Program-made: the position numbers and the translations under genes
Notes under the pieces: generated by a model
Databases searched by the model: none
Told to the model about the DNA's origin: nothing
Seen by the model: only the letters and a program-made list of their open reading frames with translations
In this document: positions 1 to 9,810 of the stretch, piece by piece
How positions within the stretch are numbered: position 1 is the stretch's first letter
How the letters are laid out: each line of letters begins with the position of its first letter
Source: Amoebophrya sp. A120
Lineage: Eukaryota; Sar; Dinophyceae; Syndiniales; Amoebophryaceae
Length of the DNA stretch: 64,000 nucleotides
Direction: 5' to 3'
NCBI GenBank assembly: GCA_905178155.1
Contig: CAJINV010000005.1
Location: 5,225,038-5,289,037, forward strand

Positions 1-122
1 TCGTATTGCAATCATGCATTACAAATCCCTTTCTTAAGCTAAATCTGCATTACAAATTTTATTTCTCATGCTGCAGAAACTTGTATTGCATTTATACGAA
101 TACGATACTTTTGCAATGCATA
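1..122 (+). mobile_element. Introner family A, right part
   Basis: The right half of a family A element ends in ACGATACTTTTGCAATGCATA. The 5-bp repeat TTCAA follows at 123-127. The left end lies outside the window. Confidence 0.75.
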
Positions 123-127
123 TTCAA

Positions 128-3100
128 CGCGACGAAGCCATCAGCAAACCCGACGATGGAGCCCTATGTTGAACTATGAAACGCAAAATAAGCATCTTAC
201 TAGTATATTAAATCGCATGACAAATTTCCTCAGCATGATAAGTGGAATTTGTAATGCGGATTTAACCTGAGAAAGAAATTTGTAATGCATGGCTGCCATT
301 AGTACGAGTGCGATGCTTTTGCAGTTCATATGAACGGGAGATCAACAAACAAATGCTGGTGAAGGACCAGATTATGGCTCGTGAAGTCGGGCCCATGTAT
401 CAAAGTGAAAAATCTCTCCTCCCCATAGTACTCGAATAAAGATTTGTGTAGCATGATTTGTGATCACAAATCCCGTTGTCATTCTAGAAGGGAAGAGTAA
501 CATATGTTGCAGACTGTAGTGCTGGCGGGCGTGGGTAAGCCTAAGCCTACTTGCGTCTTCAGCATGACAGGAAGCAGCTGGAAGCGGGAAACAGCATGAC
601 GAAGTAGCTGCAAACGAGGCCGCGTCAGTGGCTCTTGGCGTTCCAGCAATACAAGTAGATAAATTTGTGTTGTACCCAGATCCAGCATCACATTTCATTA
701 TGGGAAGGGGGGATTTTTCCTTACAATACCATGGCGAAGAAGCTTGTCGCCCTATTCGACACCTTATGAACTGCAAAAGCATCGTACTAGTATGAACCAG
801 CCATGCTCCGGCTGCCGCCGGAGCGCAAGGCTGTTGGGCCGGGGCAAGACTGTTTGCCGATCGGACCACAACCCCGCGGGCCTATGCACAACGAAACATA
901 TTGCGCCGCGCCAACCCGCAGGACCACTTGCGCGCTCCCCGCGCCTGTGGGCGCTCTGCGCAGGGAGCAGCTGCAAAGAACACCGGGGGCGAACAGAAGC
1001 CGCCCGGCGGGAGAGGGTAGCGCGAGAGGGTGGCGCGAGAGGGTGGCGCGAGAGGGTGCGCGAGAGGGTGGCGCGGGAGGGTGGCGCGAGAGGGTGGCGC
1101 AAGAGGGTGCGCGAGAGGGTGGCGCGAGAGGGTGCGCGAGAGGGTGGCGCGGAAAGGGGCCGAACAAAACAGCTCCGCGAATGGCCTGCAGTGCCAAACA
1201 TGGGTAGTGCCATGCGGATTCGCGCCCGCTTCTTTGTGTTTTACCCTCTCGCAGACCTCTCGCAGACCCTCTTTATTTTTGACCTCTTTTGGGGGTCCCC
1301 GCTAATAATCCGGCTATACTCGCGGGTAGAGGTCGACAGAGGTGGCCGAGAGGTGGCCAAGAGGGTCCGCGAGAGGTCGCCCCTTATTCGCGCCACCTCT
1401 CGCCACCTCTGTCGACCTCTCGCGCCCCCTCTTTTTGACCTCTCTGCACCCTCTGCGCCACTTAGGCGGCGCCTAAGGGTGGGCCCCTACTGCGGGCCTT
1501 ATTCGCGCACCCTCTCGCGGACCCTCTCGAACGGGGTCCCGCGCCACCTCTCCACCTCTGTCGACCTCTTTTCTACCTCTGTCGACCTCTTTTTTACCTC
1601 TCGGCCACCTCTCTGGGACCCTCTGTCTACCTCTTTTTTCGCATTAATATATTGTATAAGTAATTGCATTACAAATTAGCCCAGCATTACAAATTCGATT
1701 TGTAATGCTCATTTACCTGCTTGGAAAAGAGATTTGTAATGCAGAAATGCAATTACTACGAGTGCGATACTTTTGCACAGGATACACCTGCGTTCTGTCG
1801 ACGGCGATGCCGCACGGGAATAAGCTGACGGAAGCGCTGGGAAGCCGCGACATTGTGGACTTTCAGATTTTCCCGATGCAGGCGGACGGCCGGCTGTTCC
1901 TTCCCTCGATGGAGGAGGTTCAGGCAACGCTGTCCAGTGAGCAAGAGGGCCAGCCCAAGGTCCCAATGATGTCCAGTTGGCAGGTGGCTGCTATTATCAA
2001 ATGCAAAAATGTAGTCTGGGTCCGGAAGAATGCAAGATTTGTCATGCATATTTCTCATGACCCATGATGCCTGTAATGCATGCATGCATGACCTAGCATC
2101 GCAGACTTTTAGAGGGCTATTTCCTGCTGATGCACCTCCCGCATGAGATGAAATGCCCTATCCGTGTAGCAGAAATTGCACCCCTCTTGCTGGTCATGCA
2201 ATACAAACTTTTTTGGAGTCCAAAAACAGCATGACAAGTCTTGCACTCTTCCAGCCCCAGACACTTTTGCAGTTTATAGTTATGGTGTTGAAGCAACACA
2301 TGCCGTGGCTCCCTCTGCCGGGTGGACATATCCTGTGCAAAAGCATCGTACTCGTATTGCAGTCATGCATTACAAATTTTCTTGTCAAGTCAAATCCGCA
2401 TTACAAATTTTATTTCTCATGCTAAGGAGATTTGTAATGCATTTATGCGAGTGCGATACTTTTGCAATGCATAGGACATCAAGGGAAGGGGCAACGCGAG
2501 GCCTCCCTGGCGATGGTGCGCAAAGTGATGGCCCTGCCGGTCGCGCAGTGGCAACTGCGTGCGAAGAAGACGCCCACCCAGGAGCCGCAGGAACAAGGAG
2601 CACCGGCTCCAGACGAGGCTGAGGCCGCAAGCAGGAGCTATCAAGTGCAAAAATGTCTGGGTCTGGAAGATTCTGAGCCTTGTCATGCACGTTTTGCATG
2701 GGTCATGATGTCTGTGATGTATGCCCTAGCATCACAGACTTTTTGAGGGCTTCGTGATGCCTATTCCGCATGACAAATGCCCTCTCCGCGTAGCCAAAAT
2801 TGCATTCCCTTTGCTGCTCATGCAATACAGATTTTTTTGGAATCCAAATTCAGCATCACAAGTTCGGATTCTTCCAGATCCAGACATTTTTACATTTGAT
2901 AGGAACGCGGCAAACGCAAAAGATCCGGCGGAGGAGGTGGACAGCACCAACGCGGTGCTGGTAAAAGTCGGTCTGTTATGCATTGCAAAAGTATCGTACT
3001 AGTAGAAATTGCATTACAAATTGACTTAGCATTACAAAAAACTAAATCTGTAATGCAGATTTGCCTTCCCAAAGACGAGATTGGTAATGCATAAGCGCAA

Positions 3101-4358
3101 TTACTACGAGTGCGATGCTTTTGCACTGGATATCTGTCGCTGCTGTTCGAACCGATGGTGGACATTTTGGATGGAACGGCGGCGCGCAAGTGCGATATTC
3201 AGAAGGAAAAGGCGAAAGGTATCCTGTGTAAAAACGTCCCCACACCAGAGTCAACATGGGAAATCTGCTAAACAAATCCCACAGCTTTGGTTGTTTGGCA
3301 TGACAAATTTGGACGCGTAGTGTAGTGCTGTTTGAGCTAGTTCAACAGCATTGCAGACCTAGTAGCTCATGCTGATTGGAGCATGACAAATTTCAAAGCC
3401 GCATTAGAAAATGCTTCCCATGGGGCTCCGCATGAGAAACATTTTAAGCATGCAGAGTTGCATGACAACTATGGCGTGGGGACGTTTTTACACAGGATAA
3501 AAGGCCTCGCGTCGAAGGTTGGGAGGGCTTTTATCAAAATGAAAAATCCGCCCTCCCCATATCGAAAAGGAAATCTGTGATGCTGGATTTGCGTACACAA
3601 ATCAGATTTGTCTTCGCACTGGAGGACTCCAGGCATAAGCCAATCCTGAGTTGAGAGGTTTTGACGTAGGCGCCTAGCATGACAGATGTCTACGCTGTAG
3701 GCCCGACAGCATCTTCGCAAACCGTCCACACAAAAATGCGGCGGAATCCCTGGACTTGTCTTCTTGCAAGACAGACGGGATTTGTGGCCACAAATCTGCA
3801 TCACAAATTTTCAGACGGATGCGTTTTCAATATGGGGAGGGGGGATTTTTCCTCCCAATAGCTTTGCGGCTCGTGGCGGACGGCAAACCCGAGTACTCGC
3901 TGTTCGACCTGATTGCGGAATTTCCGAACCCGAGTAGCGAGCAACCTGCATCTTCTGGGAAGTGGTTCAAGAAATCCTTCTTGCAGGTGCAGCAGCATGC
4001 CGATGGGGGGGTCATCGTAGGGGCAGTTTTCATCGCGTTGCTTTGGACGTTCCTAGTCGTCCTAATTATTGTAATCCATTACGTAATCGCGAATATCATC
4101 TTCATGGCTCTCGCCGGGTCTGAGCCCGCGATGTACTTGGGTGTGGGAATCCTCCTGACAGTATTTGGGATAACGAGTTCCATCGCATTGTTTTATTGGA
4201 TCATCTTGGCATCCACCGTTTGTTGCGGCGCGGGCCTGCCCGGCGTCGGGAAAGTCGTCGTAGTGTCCCCCCCCGCCGGATTCTTCGTCCCCCCGCCCCC
4301 CGCCGGACTCTACGTCGGAGGACCCGTGCGCTATGGAAGTCCGCAGGTCTGTTCTTGA
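128..4358 (+). CDS. Membrane protein, 3' part, ten exons
   Basis: The gene is 5'-partial. Exons by introner removal: 128-174, 336-397, 734-764, 1790-1994, 2284-2328, 2479-2638, 2907-2976, 3138-3219, 3505-3531 and 3866-4358, giving about 406 residues with no internal stop. The middle is a soluble region (residues PMEEV- and GQPKV-like text in the 1790-1994 exon), followed by a Gln/Glu/Ala-rich stretch. The last exon encodes a hydrophobic segment (VIVGAVFIALLWTFLVVLII), a second pair of membrane helices, and a Gly/Pro-rich tail (FFVPPPPAGLYVGG) before the stop. I do not recognise the family. Every junction keeps frame, so the model is well supported although the function is unknown. Exon 9 is only 27 nt. 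Confidence 0.72.
175..330 (+). mobile_element. Introner family A (156 nt)
   Basis: Begins TATGAAACGC, ends GCAGTTCATA. The direct repeat TGAAC flanks both ends. Excision joins ...EPYVE to REINKQ in frame. Confidence 0.85.
398..728 (+). mobile_element. Introner family D (331 nt)
   Basis: TIRs are of the GAAAAATC-TCCTCCCCAT type. The direct repeat CCATG is on both sides. Excision removes 336 nt and keeps frame. Confidence 0.85.
765..1784 (+). mobile_element. Introner family A with large nested insertion (1020 nt)
   Basis: The left end is TATGAACTGC and the right end GCACAGGATA; the flanking repeat is CACCT. A normal family A body is interrupted between about 795 and 1655 by GC-rich low-complexity DNA. 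Excision still joins KKLVALFDT to CVLSTAM in frame. Confidence 0.8.
1015..1640. repeat. Purine/pyrimidine-skewed GAGAGGGTGGCGC / CCTCT repeats
   Basis: Between 1015 and 1165 there are tandem copies of a roughly 13-15 bp unit (GAGAGGGTGGCGC). From 1240 to 1640 the complementary pyrimidine-rich form (CCTCTCGCCACCTCTGTCGA) dominates, with a short purine-rich block near 1330-1375. The two halves could fold back on each other. It is the core of the insertion nested in the 765-1784 introner. Confidence 0.7.
1995..2278 (+). mobile_element. Introner family B (284 nt)
   Basis: TATCAAATGC...GCAGTTTATA. The flanking repeats GCTAT and GTTAT differ at one base. Excision joins WQVAA to MVLKQ. Confidence 0.8.
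2329..2473 (+). mobile_element. Introner family A (145 nt)
   Basis: TATCCTGTGC...GCAATGCATA, with the flanking repeat GGACA perfect on both sides. Left and right termini belong to different end variants. Confidence 0.85.
2639..2901 (+). mobile_element. Introner family B (263 nt)
   Basis: TATCAAGTGC...ACATTTGATA. The flanking repeats are GGAGC and GGAAC. Frame is kept after removal of 268 nt. Confidence 0.82.
2977..3132 (+). mobile_element. Introner family A (156 nt)
   Basis: TATGCATTGC...GCACTGGATA, flanked by perfect TCTGT repeats. Excision joins LVKVG to LSLLFEP in frame. Confidence 0.85.
3220..3499 (+). mobile_element. Introner family C (280 nt)
   Basis: TATCCTGTGTAAAAACGTCC...ACACAGGATA. 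The flanking repeat AAAGG is perfect. Removal of 285 nt is frame-neutral. Confidence 0.85.
3532..3860 (+). mobile_element. Introner family D (329 nt)
   Basis: TATCAAAATGAAAAATCC...TTTTTCCTCCCAATA, with the flanking repeat GCTTT perfect. Excision joins SKVGRA to LRLVADG. Confidence 0.85.
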
Positions 4359-4869
4359 AATCGACATGGTTGAAATATGCATGCATATGTACAATTAAAT
4401 AATAGTAAAAATCTGGTAACATAAACGATTCATCATGCTTAAAATAAAGTAAAGCACAATAAATACAGGCCTCCTGTTGTAAATCTATCGGAGACCGAAC
4501 ATTTTAATTTTTAACAGAGGCTGACTGTTGTGAGCCAGCTTGGGATCATTTTGGGAGATAAAAAGTACTAGAGCTGCTCAAGTAGTTTTTACTATTACCT
4601 AAGTAGCAAGACCAAACCCAGTCCGCTTGATCAACCCAAGACTCATGATATGACAATTTGCATTCCAGTGGTGCTGGTGCTCACGATCCCGATGGAAGAA
4701 CTTGTCGCGCGTGGTGTGCCACTTGGAGGAACATGAAATGGAGCGCCGCCCAGGAACAAGTAGAGCTGCTCGCCGCGTGTTGACTCGTTTAGAAACAAAT
4801 AAGTATTTAGGGTTCGGACGATATTATTACGGTACAGACGATGTTCTTGCGATCGGGGGATATTAATAT
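4359..4869. other. AT-rich spacer downstream of first gene
   Basis: The probable 3' UTR of the first gene is followed by AT-rich DNA. I see no ORF, RNA gene or introner here. Confidence 0.5.
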
Positions 4870-5165
4870 TTAGCTACATCACAATTTATCGTTTCAACTC
4901 TGTCGGTTTCATCAAACTGAGTGCTTTCATACTGTTGCCATGCCGCCCGCCGCCGGGGTGTATCGTCGGGTTTGAAATCGTATGAACTGCAAAACTATCG
5001 TACTCGTGTAAATGCATTACAAATTTCGATTTCCTCAGAATGAGAAATGAAATGCGTCATGCGGATTTACCTCAAGAACAAGATTTGTAATGCATGATTG
5101 CAATACGAGTGCGATGCTTTTGCACAGGATAAGTCGACACGTTTGAAAACGACCCAGACCCAGAC
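4870..5165 (+). pseudogene. Short coding remnant around a family A introner
   Basis: Removing the introner at 4981-5131 plus one repeat copy joins an open frame reading VGFIKLSAFILLPC...IVGFEI to DTFENDPDPD. The frame has no ATG and runs into the composite introner at 5166, after which a stop follows within three codons. It may be a decayed gene or a terminal exon; the assignment is weak. Confidence 0.3.
4981..5131 (+). mobile_element. Introner family A (151 nt)
   Basis: TATGAACTGC...GCACAGGATA. The flanking repeats AATCG and AGTCG differ at one base. Confidence 0.75.
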
Positions 5166-5408
5166 TATCCTGAGGAAAAACGTTCCCACGAGGACCCCAG
5201 AGTTGCCATGCAAATCTGCAAGCCGGAAATGTCTCCGATGCGCAGGAGTCCAATGAGAATCATAATTCTCGAATCGTGTTTATTCGGAATTTGTAATGCT
5301 CCAATCTATCAGCATGATGTGCTAGATCTGTGGACGTAAGCCGGATCATCCCCCTCAAGATAAGATCACCCCCCTCAAGTTTCCAAGATCACCCCCCTCA
5401 AGGGCGTC

Positions 5409-5444
5409 GGGTTTAGGTTTTAGGGCTTAGGGCTTAGGGTTTCG
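5409..5444 (+). repeat. Telomere-like TTTAGGG degenerate units
   Basis: Four degenerate units (GTTTAGG, TTTTAGGG, CTTAGGG, CTTAGGG, GTTTCGG) resemble the TTTAGGG repeat used by plants and many dinoflagellates. The tract is short and internal to a nested element. Confidence 0.4.
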
Positions 5445-5450
5445 GCGGTG

Positions 5451-5502
5451 TCGTCTGGGCCAGCCGTCGCGACGGCGCCGTCGCGACGGCTGGCCCAGAC
5501 GA
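5451..5502. repeat. 52-bp perfect palindrome
   Basis: Two 26-bp arms meet at 5476/5477 with no spacer. The left arm starts TCGTCTGGGCCAGCC and the right arm ends GGCTGGCCCAGACGA. The GC-rich arms could extrude a cruciform. Confidence 0.9.
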
Positions 5503-6213
5503 TTCCCTTTTGCCCCTTCCTGTTGCGGGTCGGAGGCACGCGCCGCCTCGTCGCCCTCGCCCCCCGCCCTGTGTTTCCCTCCCCGTTCCCCCCTTCGTTG
5601 GTTTGCCGTGCTCCCGCTCGGGGGGGCGCGCTCTTTGTGCCGCCTTTGCTGCCTCGGCGGGCGAGGCGCTAGGCGCTTCCGGGCCTCCTCGGGTGGCTGC
5701 CCGCCTGTCGCACATCTTGAGCCAGGAATCCTCTTGGAAGGCCTTCCAGCATGCAGATACCAACGCCGCCCCGCCCTGCCCCCGGTCTGCCTGCCGCCGG
5801 CCCGCCTGCCCTTGTCCCCCCCCCCGTAGCCTGGCTGCCTGCCCCCGGCCTCGCTCGTTGCCCCCTTGCTTCCTGCCCCCGGTCCACCCCCTGGCCCCCC
5901 TCACCCCCCCCCTGCATCTTGAGGGGGGTGATCCTTGGGGGGATGATCCTGCCGATGTCCTAGATCTGTGAAGAGGCTGATGATGGACTAGCTCAATAGG
6001 ATTACACTACGGGGCCACCAAACTTGTCATGATGCGCGACAGCGAAAGCTGGCTGATCTGTCTAGCAGATTTACCATCTTCATTCCGGGGTCGTGGGGAC
6101 GTTTTCACCCACGATATTACAGACCACACGTAGTGCTCTTTATACAAATTTAAATCGTTCTTTTCTCTGTGCACTGCTGATTGACCATGGTCCTGTTGTT
6201 TGCCTTTGTTCCA

Positions 6214-6508
6214 AATCAAGTGCAAATATCCCAGGATGTCTGGAAGAATTATGCAGCTTGTGGTGTTGCATTTGGACGATTCCAAAAGAGTCTGTATCGC
6301 ATGAGCCGGCGCAAAGGGAATCGGAATCATGTATTTTTTGCTACGCGGCAGTAGGAGTATTTTTCATGCGGAATATTAGGCATCAAGAAGCCGTCGAACA
6401 AAAATCTGTGATGCATGCATCACAGACATGATGGCTGCTCATGGACAACGTGTATGACAAGTCTCAGAATTATCTTCCAGACCCAGACATGTTTGCAATT
6501 GATGTTAA
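6214..6508 (+). mobile_element. Introner family B, diverged ends (295 nt)
   Basis: AATCAAGTGC...GCAATTGATGTTAA. The flanking repeat is TTCCA, and both ends have drifted from TAT...ATA. Confidence 0.6.
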
Positions 6509-6674
6509 TTCCAGATAAAAAATAATTAAAAGTAAAAGAACAAAACATGAGACTTCTGCGCATTTGCGTTTGATAAGTGCCCTCTTCTATCACTATCTAC
6601 TTCGCGATTTTTACAAAACAGGAGCTGATGATCGGAGGAGGTGGTTTAAGTACTATTATTTCCAAAAGCAGAGG

Positions 6675-6981
6675 TATGGGAGTGTCAGGATCGAAATCAA
6701 CAAAATCGAAATGCTTTGTGATGCATAAAATCAATACCACTTGGGGCCGCAGTTTCCAAGTGGCGCATGACAAATTTCGGGAGTACAAAAATCCAGTCTG
6801 TCATGCTGTTTGGGCAAAGAAGGCGGCTCCTCTCATGCTACTCTGGCAGCACATTCCATACCCCTAAACAGGCTTGCAATCGGCCTCATTTGCCTGCTCC
6901 CCAACACAGGCCTTACGTGCTCTACATTTTATGCATTACAAATTTTTTGATTTTGTCGATTTCGATCCTGACACTCTCATA
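6675..6981 (+). mobile_element. Introner family F (307 nt)
   Basis: TATGGGAGTGTCAGGATCG...CGATCCTGACACTCTCATA, flanked by perfect AGAGG repeats. Confidence 0.85.
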
Positions 6982-7066
6982 AGAGGAGCTGATAGCACCG
7001 GAGCTACTCTGCGGAGGTGGCGTTCTTTTCCCTTGACCATGGTATTGATATTGTTGTTTGTTCCAT

Positions 7067-7231
7067 GCGGAATAGGCATCAGGAAGCCCTCTTCTAAAAA
7101 TCTGCAATGCAGCAGCGAGGGCATGCATTATTACAGCCGTCTTCATGTTGGGTCATGCAAAGTACTTATGTCGATGACAAACCTGGCATTAATCTCGATC
7201 TCCAGACCCAGATCGATATTTGCATTTGATA
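7067..7231 (+). mobile_element. Introner family B remnant, left half deleted
   Basis: Internal family B sequence (GGAATAGGCATCAGGAAGC) continues to an intact right end CATTTGATA. No left TIR is present. Confidence 0.6.
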
Positions 7232-7237
7232 TCTACA

Positions 7238-7499
7238 TATCAACTGTAAAAATGTCTGGATCTGGAAAAGTGCAACTTGTGATGCTGCATTTGGATTCCA
7301 AAAAAATCTGTATTGCATGAGTACCAAAGGGAATGTAAGTTTTCCTACGCGGAGAGGGCATTTGTCATGCGGAATAGGCATCAGGAAGCTCTCAAAAAAT
7401 CTGTGATGCTAGGGCATGCATCACAGACATCAAGGCTCATGCAAAACGTGCGTGACAAGTGTCAGAATCTTCCAGACCCAGACATTTTTACATTTGATA
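7238..7499 (+). mobile_element. Introner family B (262 nt)
   Basis: TATCAACTGTAAAAATGTC...ACATTTGATA, with the flanking repeat CTACA perfect. This copy is in the orientation that reads TTGTGATGCTGCATTTGGAT. Confidence 0.85.
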
Positions 7500-7581
7500 C
7501 TACACACAACTTCGCGATTTTTACAAAACAGGAGCTGATCGAGATCGGAGGAGGGGGTTTATTTCGATTTCCAACAGTTAG

Positions 7582-7843
7582 TATGAAATGTAAAAACTAC
7601 GTCTGGGTCTGGAAACTTGTAATGCTAAAAATGAATGATAGACGGGACGCACTGCAGTACGCAGCTACGCATGACAAATTTTTCGGCTGCCATGTCTTAC
7701 CTATTTCGCATGGCAAACTGCGTTTTTGCATGACAGGTAAAAGGGCTTATTTTTCGTGCCTATGCAACACAGATTCTCGAGTCATGCCAGACAAGCATGA
7801 CAAACTTGCATTCTTCCAGACCCAGACACTTTTACAGTTGATA
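7582..7843 (+). mobile_element. Introner family B (262 nt)
   Basis: TATGAAATGTAAAAACTACG...ACAGTTGATA, flanked by perfect GTTAG repeats. Confidence 0.85.
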
Positions 7844-7904
7844 GTTAGTGCTGGCGCAGCTGCGGGAGGTTGTAGGAAGAGGAACATCATCAAAGCAACA
7901 ACTC

Positions 7905-8166
7905 TATGAATTGCAAAAATGTCTGGGTCTGGAAGATTGCTATGTTTGTCATGCACATTTTGCATGACCCGTGATGTCTGTGATGTATGCCCCAGCATCA
8001 CAAATGTTCTGCGGGCATCTTGATGCCTATGCCGCATGAGAAATCCCCTCTCCGCGGAGCAAAAACTGGACGCCTCTTGCTGCTCATGCAATACAGGTTT
8101 TTTTGGATTCCAAAAATAGCATCACAAGTTGCATCCTTCCAGACCCAGACATTTTTACATTTGATA
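7905..8166 (+). mobile_element. Introner family B (262 nt), opposite orientation
   Basis: TATGAATTGCAAAAATGTC...ACATTTGATA. The flanking repeat AACTC is perfect. The interior is the reverse complement of the 7238 copy. Confidence 0.85.
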
Positions 8167-8350
8167 AACTCCCCGCAGTTCCTTTATTTATACCACGAGC
8201 ATTACGGAAACGTGGTGGCGCACGATCCTACTTCAATACGTTTTTTTATGGAGTTCCACTCAAACGCTTTCGGTACAACATTTTGTTTGTTTGTTCGTGC
8301 TCATGCGGGAAGGTGGGAACGCGTTTACACACCTTTTTTCTCTAGCGCTA

Positions 8351-9810
8351 TTTCAAGAAAAATCCCTGTTTCGAAAGCCTGTGAAAAAAGACAACAACTA
8401 AAACCACTTTTCCTACCTCTGCTTGCTACCGAAAAAGCCAACTCTTACGCTAAAATAAAAGTTATTCCCACACTGAAACTTGAACTACGATGCTTTGATC
8501 GTTTCCGCTTACTACTCTTTACCTCGTCCTTTCTCGTGCTGATGTTGTTGCTCAACCAAAAAATTTCACTACTGTTGTCGAAGTTAAAGTTTCAAATTTA
8601 AGGTCTACAAGTCGCAAAGTCTATAGTTGAATTTCGATCCTTAAGCTTGCTTTCGTTGTGGAAAGTTTTCGAATGAGGTGCAAGTTTTCTGGACTTACAC
8701 TGTTTTCCAAAGTCGTTCTGATTACGAGTTTTTCTGAAAGTTAAGTGCAGGAAGTTGCAGCACTATTGGTTTTGGTTCGAGTAAAAACAAAGTAGCCCTT
8801 TCTGTAATTTTTCAACTTTTCAAAGTCACGGCACTACAACGGGGCTACGGCACACACTGCACTGGGCTGCTCAGTGGACATTTCCTCTCTCGCAGGCTGC
8901 CGGATTTTTCCCCCACCGACGGCCCCGCTGCAGCGCGCCTTGCTTCGCCGCCGCTCCGGCCCATGGATGTGCCACCGTTCGTCCCTAGTTATCGCTATCG
9001 GCCAGCATGCGCAGGTTCGTAACTGGGGTAGCGGGGGGCGCAACAGCTCTGGGCCCACATACCTGTGGGTTGTGTGTGGGCGGAAGCAGGACAGGCCGCG
9101 ACAGAATTCCATGCAAGCAGAAGCACACTACCACCAGTACTATCATCTGCATCATCGTCAGCATGTAGTCGCCGGAACGTTCAACAGTACAGAGTACCTG
9201 GTGGGTGCACCTCTCCCCGCCTCGAGGGGAAAGATGCAGCCCGTTCCCGCGTTCGTTGCCTGCGCGGGTGTTCTGCATTGCTGGTAGGTTGCGCTCCTCC
9301 GGCGGCCGTTACACGAGGAGGGATGTGTGCAGCTGGCAAGGGTGCTAGTGTCATGTCTCGGTCTTGGGCATGCTGAGCAGGGCGAACACGAGGTAGCGGT
9401 CGTGGGACAGGGAACCTGCGATGTGACAGCAGGGACGAGACAGGTGCGGCGCACACAGTAGCTCTTCCAAATCAAAACAATCTGCTTCACGAATTTTCGA
9501 TGGCCAGGAAGACGGGCGGAACGCATAACAGAGTACCTGAAGGGTGCGCCCCCTTCGATGTCTCCCTGAAGGAGGGCGCAGCCCAGTCTCGACGTTTCGC
9601 GTTGTGTGCAGGCGGTGGCTACATCTTCTACCCCGGCCTTGAGATAGGTAAACATCACCGCACTGGCAGTCGGCTTCCGCTCCTGCTAGTCGGATCACAG
9701 AGTTTGTCTGGATGGGTATTGTCGGCTCGGGTTCAGCGTGTGCTCGTGGTCGATTTGGTTTCCTTTCTCCCCTCCCGCTTGGAGGGTTGTCTGTGTTTTG
9801 GCTTTGTGTG
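8351..9810. other. Spacer and probable 3' flank of the LINE
   Basis: 8351-8830 is AT-rich with no convincing gene. 8830-9810 is GC-rich and may include the LINE 3' UTR. ACAGAGTACCTG followed by GGGTGC occurs twice (near 9189 and 9529). Open frames on both strands here look like GC-rich shadows. Confidence 0.4.

Larger units (their letters stand above)
5333..5959. mobile_element. Nested element with CTCAAG-type inverted termini
   Basis: The insertion sits inside a family C introner and is bordered by the 11-bp direct repeat CTAGATCTGTG (5322-5332 and 5960-5970). Its ends are inverted: GGATCATCCCCCTCAAG on the left with two more GATCACCCCCCTCAAG copies, and CTTGAGGGGGGTGATCC plus GGGGGGATGATCC on the right. 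The interior is GC-rich and holds telomere-like TTAGGG units and a perfect palindrome. It has no transposase-like ORF, so it is probably non-autonomous. Confidence 0.6.
5166..6119 (+). mobile_element. Introner family C split by a nested element (954 nt)
   Basis: The left end TATCCTGAGGAAAAACG and the right part GTCGTGGGGACGTTTTCACC are family C. The flanking repeat CAGAC occurs at 5161-5165 and 6120-6124. The internal family C sequence CTAGATCTGTG is duplicated around a nested insertion at 5333-5959. Confidence 0.65.
6125..8350 (+). pseudogene. Decayed relative of the 37.8-kb gene
   Basis: Exon-like islands between introners match the gene at 37841-41173. FAIFTKQEL followed by a Gly run is encoded twice, near 6597 and 7505; the intact gene has FAITKQELIAGG. 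FLYHEHYGN.VAHDP near 8182-8232 matches SPQFLYHEHYGNLAAHDP in the intact gene. MVLLFAFVP (6187) and MVLILLFVP (7040) are also duplicated. In-frame stops occur, for example in the 7849-7904 island, so I call it a pseudogene made of partly repeated exons. Its introners sit at different positions from those of the intact gene. Confidence 0.5.

Noticed and set aside
744-1679. Long plus-strand ORF (311 codons) and several antisense ORFs in 744-1679
   Set aside because: They are low-complexity Arg/Gly/Ala text from tandem GC-rich repeats nested in an introner, open on both strands.
5434-5971. Overlapping ORFs on both strands of the GC-rich nested element
   Set aside because: Pro/Arg/Gly-rich translations without domains, open in several frames; compositional artefact.
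7238-8601. ORFs reading through introners (e.g. YCMSTK, KCLGLED, QKYRTRINALQISSA text)
   Set aside because: The same peptide strings recur across the window because they are translations of introner TIRs and cores, not host protein.
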